Part shown: in pieces, positions 7,001-10,605 of the stretch | Layout of the letters: each line of letters opens with the position of its first letter | How positions within the stretch are numbered: the stretch's first letter is position 1 | Origin: Euperipatoides rowelli | Taxonomy: Eukaryota > Onychophora > Udeonychophora > Euonychophora > Peripatopsidae | Assembly (NCBI GenBank): GCA_003024985.2 | Contig: PXIH01S0005969.1 | DNA: 10,605 bases | Strand: one strand, 5' to 3' | The notes under the pieces: model-generated | Database searches by the model: none | What the model saw: only the letters and a program-made list of their open reading frames with translations | What the model was told of the DNA's origin: nothing | Translations under genes and position numbers: made by a program

Positions 7001-7248
7001 TATGAAATCAGAACATTTAACGTCTGATAGGCTGTCTATAGATACTGGTACAAACTACACTAATTCAGGACCGTCCGTCAGATTCTGGAAATATGAGATC
7101 CCTACTTTGAGGGCAGGCATGTGTTATGAAATCAGGACATTTAACGTCCGAAAGGCTGTCTATAGATACCTGCACAAACTACACTAATTCACGGCTGTCC
7201 ATCAGATTCTGGAAATAGGAGATCCCTATCTTGAGGGCAGGCATGTGT
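7001..7248. repeat. tandem dimer of a 124-bp unit
   Basis: Two head-to-tail copies, 7001-7124 and 7125-7248, each run from TATGAAATCA to GGCAGGCATGTGT with no length difference. I count 13 mismatches in 124 positions (about 90% identity). The unit is GC-richer than its surroundings and includes TCTATAGATA and GAGATCCCTA. Neither a third copy nor flanking terminal repeats are visible. It could be a fragment of a satellite or of a repeat-bearing transposon. Confidence 0.85.
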
Positions 7249-8135
7249 ACCATCAAATTAATTTATCTTTTGCAAGTCAAGTTAAACCATTTTGCAATCG
7301 GCCTAAGTGCAAGGAAAAAAATCATTTTCTGCGACTGCAAATCAAAGGCATCCGATGTCGGAGATATATAATAGATTTGGAAAATACTGTGAACTTATAC
7401 ATCACTATCGTGTTTTGATTTTTTAAAAACATATTTACGTTATACAGTATATTGTCTGAGCAGACACTGTTACTTTTTTAATATTATTTTAATCATCTTT
7501 CAAGTTATTATACTATACTATAGTACGTTTTTTATCGTTTTTTGAATAAATTATTGGTAAAAATAATAAGATTTTATTTACAAGTTACATCATCTCACCA
7601 AAGACGATCTAAATAATAGGCAATTATTTATCATCAGCCCATCCCCCCAACTCCCAAATGGATTATTAGAATCTAGAAGTTTTCTTTAAAAAAAATACAT
7701 GGATTTTCTGGACTACAAGCCATAAAATTTTATTTGTGAATCTTTATTTAGTGAAATTTTCTACTAAACTCTTTTTTTTGTATTTTTCTTGGAATAATTT
7801 TCCCCCCACTATCTTAGTAACTTTAAAAATATATCGTCGGCTCACTTTTTATTCCAAGAAACTGAAATTAAAAACATCCGTGCACCAGTCAAGAGATTGT
7901 TTTTGCTTAAGTTTAAAAATTCGAAACAACAAAAAAAAAAAAAAAAAGTTTATATGAAAAAATATATTAAAATTCAAATTTTTCACTTTTGGCATCAATT
8001 TTATTAAAAAGTAAAAAAAAAAAAAATTAAATAAATGTTGACCTACAATAACTTTCATAGAATGAATGTAAACAGTGTTTCAATTAAAATTTTTCAATAT
8101 TTTTTTTAAATTAATAGATTTTGAACAAAAACTGA

Positions 8136-8169
8136 CCCCCCCCCCCTTCAAAAAAAAAAAAAAAAAAAA
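8136..8169. repeat. homopolymer pair: C11 then A20
   Basis: Eleven C (8136-8146), then TTC, then twenty A (8150-8169). Such runs are prone to length error in sequencing and to slippage in the genome. Confidence 0.8.
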
Positions 8170-9148
8170 CTTCCGCCAACACAAATGTTTGTTTGCCATC
8201 TTAACCCTTATTATTTTATGAGCTCATATTTAAAAAATATTCATTGCACCTATAGGTATTTACAATCACCCACTTTTATTAAAATCTGATCAATAATAAA
8301 AAAAGTGACCCCTTCAAGGTAGTGTCCTACCTTAACCCTTTTGTAAGGGAAATTAAATTTGCGATTTTTCAAATGATTTTGAAATTTTGACATTTAAGGT
8401 GGTCTAATACTGTAAATAATGTATATTCTAAAATATTTAGGAATAATCTTATACATTTTTAAAATTGTAATTTAATGCAGATTTTGAAAATCATAAAAAA
8501 AATTCTAGCTCAAATGACACACACAGTAAGGCTATCTGTGCCAAAATCTGGTAATGGCCAATTCTATCATTATCTACGAGATTGCAGAAAAAAAAAATTT
8601 TGTTTATGGTTATTTTTGTTGAAAGTTTAGGATTCCTCATAAAATAATTGAAAAAAAAAAAAAAGACATATTTTATTCATTTTTACCTCTTCTATAAAAA
8701 AAAAAAAACATGAATTTCGGCAAATAATTTTGTACTCAATAAAACGTGTTTATGTTATCATCCTTACTATCCAGTAATCTTGGTCAATATCAACGAAACA
8801 TAGTGGTAATGGCCGATTGGATCATGTGACACATTGTGAGAGTATTTATAAAAATGAATTATATGGAAATACTACAATTTTAATGATGGAATATATTTAT
8901 TTTTGATATATAAGCTCCATCAAATAAATTATATTTTATTTCATTTTAAAATAATGTAATGTTGCATTCTAGGTAAATTTTAGACTTCCGTGGAACCATT
9001 TTGAAATTGAATCGTCATTGGCGTCTATTTTTATTGTTTGCCAATGTTGATTTCAACCAGGTAAGTAAAAAAATAAATTATTATTATTGTTATAATATTT
9101 GGTGAGCTAATTGTTATAATAAATATCATCTGCCCACCAAAAAAGAAA

Positions 9149-9186
9149 TATATACTGTATATGTATATAGTGTATATACTGTATAT
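9149..9186. repeat. exact 14-bp word TATATACTGTATAT repeated 24 bp apart
   Basis: The word occurs at 9149-9162 and 9173-9186 with TGTATATAG between. The whole block is a locally palindromic AT tract built around TACTGTA. Confidence 0.6.
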
Positions 9187-9681
9187 TTTTTAACCGCCAA
9201 GTTCGAATACAATGACAGCAGATTTCAAACTTTGCCAAGAAATTTAATCATTTTTCTTTTTTTTGGTCAAGTTTCAGACCAATAATTAAACCATGCTATA
9301 GCTACCTGTATAACAGAGGCATCATTTGCCGATAGTTGTTTATATTTTCATAATTATGATGCTCAATGGAAAAGATTTATGAGTAGTAACTTTTCAAATT
9401 TCTACATTTTCTAAGAAAAAAGCCTATTTTATTCATTAAAAAATTAATATAAATTTAACAGTAAATCGTACAGACATAAGATTAGGCTTGTTTGAAAGCT
9501 GGTAAAATTATGTTAAATTTGAGATAATTTATGCATATCTGATGGTTAATATTGTTTGGTTAATTATTAAAATACTTATGATTGTTTGCAATTCACCATT
9601 TCATGTTATTTTTGCTTGAGAGAGCGGTAGTTTAAATAAAGAGGTCCCCTTTACAAGTCTGTTTACACCAGTAAAACTTAC

Positions 9682-9768
9682 CTGTTCTGTTTCCCGGTGA
9701 ATTGCATTCGCCAGTAATTCTTGGAGAGCGCGGACGATTACCTTTTGCTAATGTCGGCCTTACTTTAC
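9682..9768 (-). CDS. GABPA: GABPA-like exon: linker ending SPGNRTG
   Basis: The 87-nt exon lies between a TTTTTCTTTAG acceptor and a GTAAGT donor. It encodes KVRPTLAKGNRPRSPRITG followed by ECNSPGNRTG and breaks after the first base of a Gly codon. In human GABPA the same words lead directly into the GNNGQ and LWQFLLELL start of the ETS domain, so the next exon should begin there. Confidence 0.9.
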
Positions 9769-10305
9769 CTAAAGAAAAACAAATAATAGTTAAAAAAAAA
9801 AGGATTAAAAGTAAAAACTTACAACAAATCTGAAATAGGCTAGAAAATATTTAAAATCAATGCTTTATTTTACCATCTGGAGTAGTCGATATTGTCACGG
9901 TGGTGATGGCATTTGGAGTTGGTTGTTGAACAATGGCTAAATAATATGAAAATATGGTATTAAATTTTCAGCAATCCAAACAAAAATAATTAATTCTACA
10001 GTGTATAAAGAATAATTTATTTGCATTGATTGCACTATTTTTTTTTAAAGAGAGATAACATTTTATCTCTTCAAAACAGGATGATGACTTACCTACAAAC
10101 TTGCACTTCCGGAGAAGTTCCAAATGTGTCCAAAACAGGTCATTTTTATCGTAAGGAATCTTTTTTGAAAAATCATCATGCGTGAGGTCACACAATTGTT
10201 TACCAGTAATATTAAAACTACTAACATCCACACCTTCTAAACTGAATTCTTTTAAAGCCCAACCTATCCAATGTTTAACATGACTTTCTTCCCACTGATA
10301 AGGAT
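9682..10305 (-). CDS. GABPA: GABPA-like ETS transcription factor, partial: PNT domain and linker exons
   Basis: Three exons (10305-10093, 9936-9874, 9768-9682) join in frame and encode about 120 residues. GABPA binds GGAA sites through a C-terminal ETS domain, pairs with GABPB, and drives housekeeping and mitochondrial genes in the nucleus. The first exon carries the Pointed/SAM domain, with WIGWALKEFSL, FNITGKQLC and FWTHLELLRK matching GABPA words such as KEFS, NISGRELC and ILWSHLELLRK. The third exon ends PRITGECNSPGNRTG, close to the PRISGEDRSSPGNRTG that precedes the human ETS domain. This linker match separates it from ETS1/ETS2. All junctions are consensus; the inner introns are 156 and 105 bp, phase 1. 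N-terminal exons lie right of 10605. The ETS exons should lie to the left but are not seen before position 1. Confidence 0.9.
9874..9936 (-). CDS. GABPA: GABPA-like exon: Thr/Pro-rich linker
   Basis: The 63-nt exon lies between a TTATTTAG acceptor and a GTAAAA donor. With the split codons it encodes IVQQPTPNAITTVTISTTPD, a Thr-rich linker that corresponds loosely to the human VQ...TPTTIKV segment between the PNT and ETS domains. Its size keeps the phase of both neighbours, which supports the call despite weak sequence conservation. Confidence 0.82.
10093..10305 (-). CDS. GABPA: GABPA-like exon: Pointed (PNT/SAM) domain
   Basis: The 213-nt exon starts after CTATTTGCAG with two bases completing a codon (consistent with Asp of the DPxQW start of the domain). 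It reads 70 codons and ends with one base before GTAAGT. The open frame continues beyond the donor to 9968, but that tail is intronic: it has no PNT similarity and the donor is strong. The exon covers nearly the entire PNT domain. Confidence 0.92.
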
Positions 10306-10605
10306 CTGCAAATAGATGAATAATTAAGGATATTTACAATCATTAATGGAATGTTTTACTTTTCATCTAATTTTTTCAAATTGTAGACAATAATATAACA
10401 ATAGGACATAGTCTACATGCAAGTTAGTAATTAGATCTGGATAATCTAAGTATTTGCATCTATTTCGATCAATTTGACATGTTCCTATAGTGAAATACAA
10501 ACATTGCAAACTAAATATTCGGGTTATGGTTGATGCTTAGTGTAAATGTACTGTATATTAAAAAAATAATAATAGTCACCCATAATATAACCTTAAATTT
10601 TTGTG

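Larger units (their letters stand above)
7249..9681. other. AT-rich non-coding stretch with homopolymer runs, no recognised gene
   Basis: The open frames here (for example 7736-7957 plus and 7849-8058 minus) are low-complexity products of A/T runs and show no family motif. The stretch holds a C-run followed by an A-run (8136-8169), a short hairpin at 8316-8333 (AAGGTAG/CTACCTT), a diverged 21-bp repeat at 8550 and 8805, and a TATATACTGTATAT pair at 9149-9186. The part near 9681 is certainly intron of the GABPA-like gene. I searched the minus strand for ETS-domain blocks and found none. Confidence 0.6.

Noticed and set aside
7736-8058. Overlapping frames on both strands rich in Phe/Lys
   Set aside because: They are translations of A/T runs and have no credible coding signal.
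8201-8340. Two TTAACCCTT words (8201-8209 and 8332-8340) as piggyBac-type ends
   Set aside because: Both point the same way and no inverted AAGGGTTAA mate is present, so they do not define an element.
9199-9215. GTTCGAATAC as a tRNA B-box
   Set aside because: No matching A-box or cloverleaf arms upstream, so not a tRNA gene.
2943-9681. ETS-domain exon of GABPA
   Set aside because: I looked on the minus strand for LWQFLLELL and MNYEKLSRALRYYY-type blocks and saw neither. A profile search would settle it.
9968-10092. Extension of the PNT frame beyond 10093 towards 9968
   Set aside because: A GTAAGT donor precedes it, similarity to GABPA stops at the donor, and the next exon joins in phase and restores similarity.

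Overview
The window is AT-rich (roughly 70% A+T by eye) animal nuclear DNA. It carries spliced genes with consensus GT/AG introns, long homopolymer runs and DNA transposons. An arthropod is the best guess: the transposase promoter has a TCAGTC initiator with a correctly spaced AGACG downstream promoter element. That inference is tentative and I cannot name a species.

Layout. Positions 1-2938, minus strand: most of a piggyBac-superfamily transposon. It has an uninterrupted 605-residue transposase (335-2152), an inferred 5' UTR intron (2158-2723), a TSS-proximal core promoter (about 2774-2830) and a possible right end at a TTAA at 2939-2942. A diverged second copy of the transposase 3' end and 3' UTR lies at about 13-213. 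The left terminus is outside the window. Positions 2943-4366: AT-rich sequence without a recognisable gene, with one GC-rich patch at 3639-3692. Positions 4367-5403: a non-coding element flanked by TTAA on both sides with inverted ends, containing a long foldback (4832-5131). Positions 5404-9681: non-coding, with a 124-bp tandem dimer (7001-7248), a degenerate 58-bp dimer, homopolymer runs and small hairpins. Positions 9682-10305, minus strand: three consecutive exons of an ETS-family gene best matched to GABPA (GA-binding protein alpha). They encode the Pointed (PNT) domain and the linker that leads to the ETS domain. The ETS exons are not in the window.

How the parts relate. The GABPA gene reads right to left and its next exon was not found, so everything from 9681 to 1, including both transposons, may lie inside one GABPA intron. 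This assumes the gene continues past the left edge. The transposase points the same way as the host gene. Its reading frame is intact, but two of the conserved catalytic aspartates are replaced (Gly264 and Ala447), so it is probably not an active transposase. The 1.03-kb TTAA element has different ends from the apparent right end of the piggyBac gene, so the two are probably not an autonomous/non-autonomous pair.
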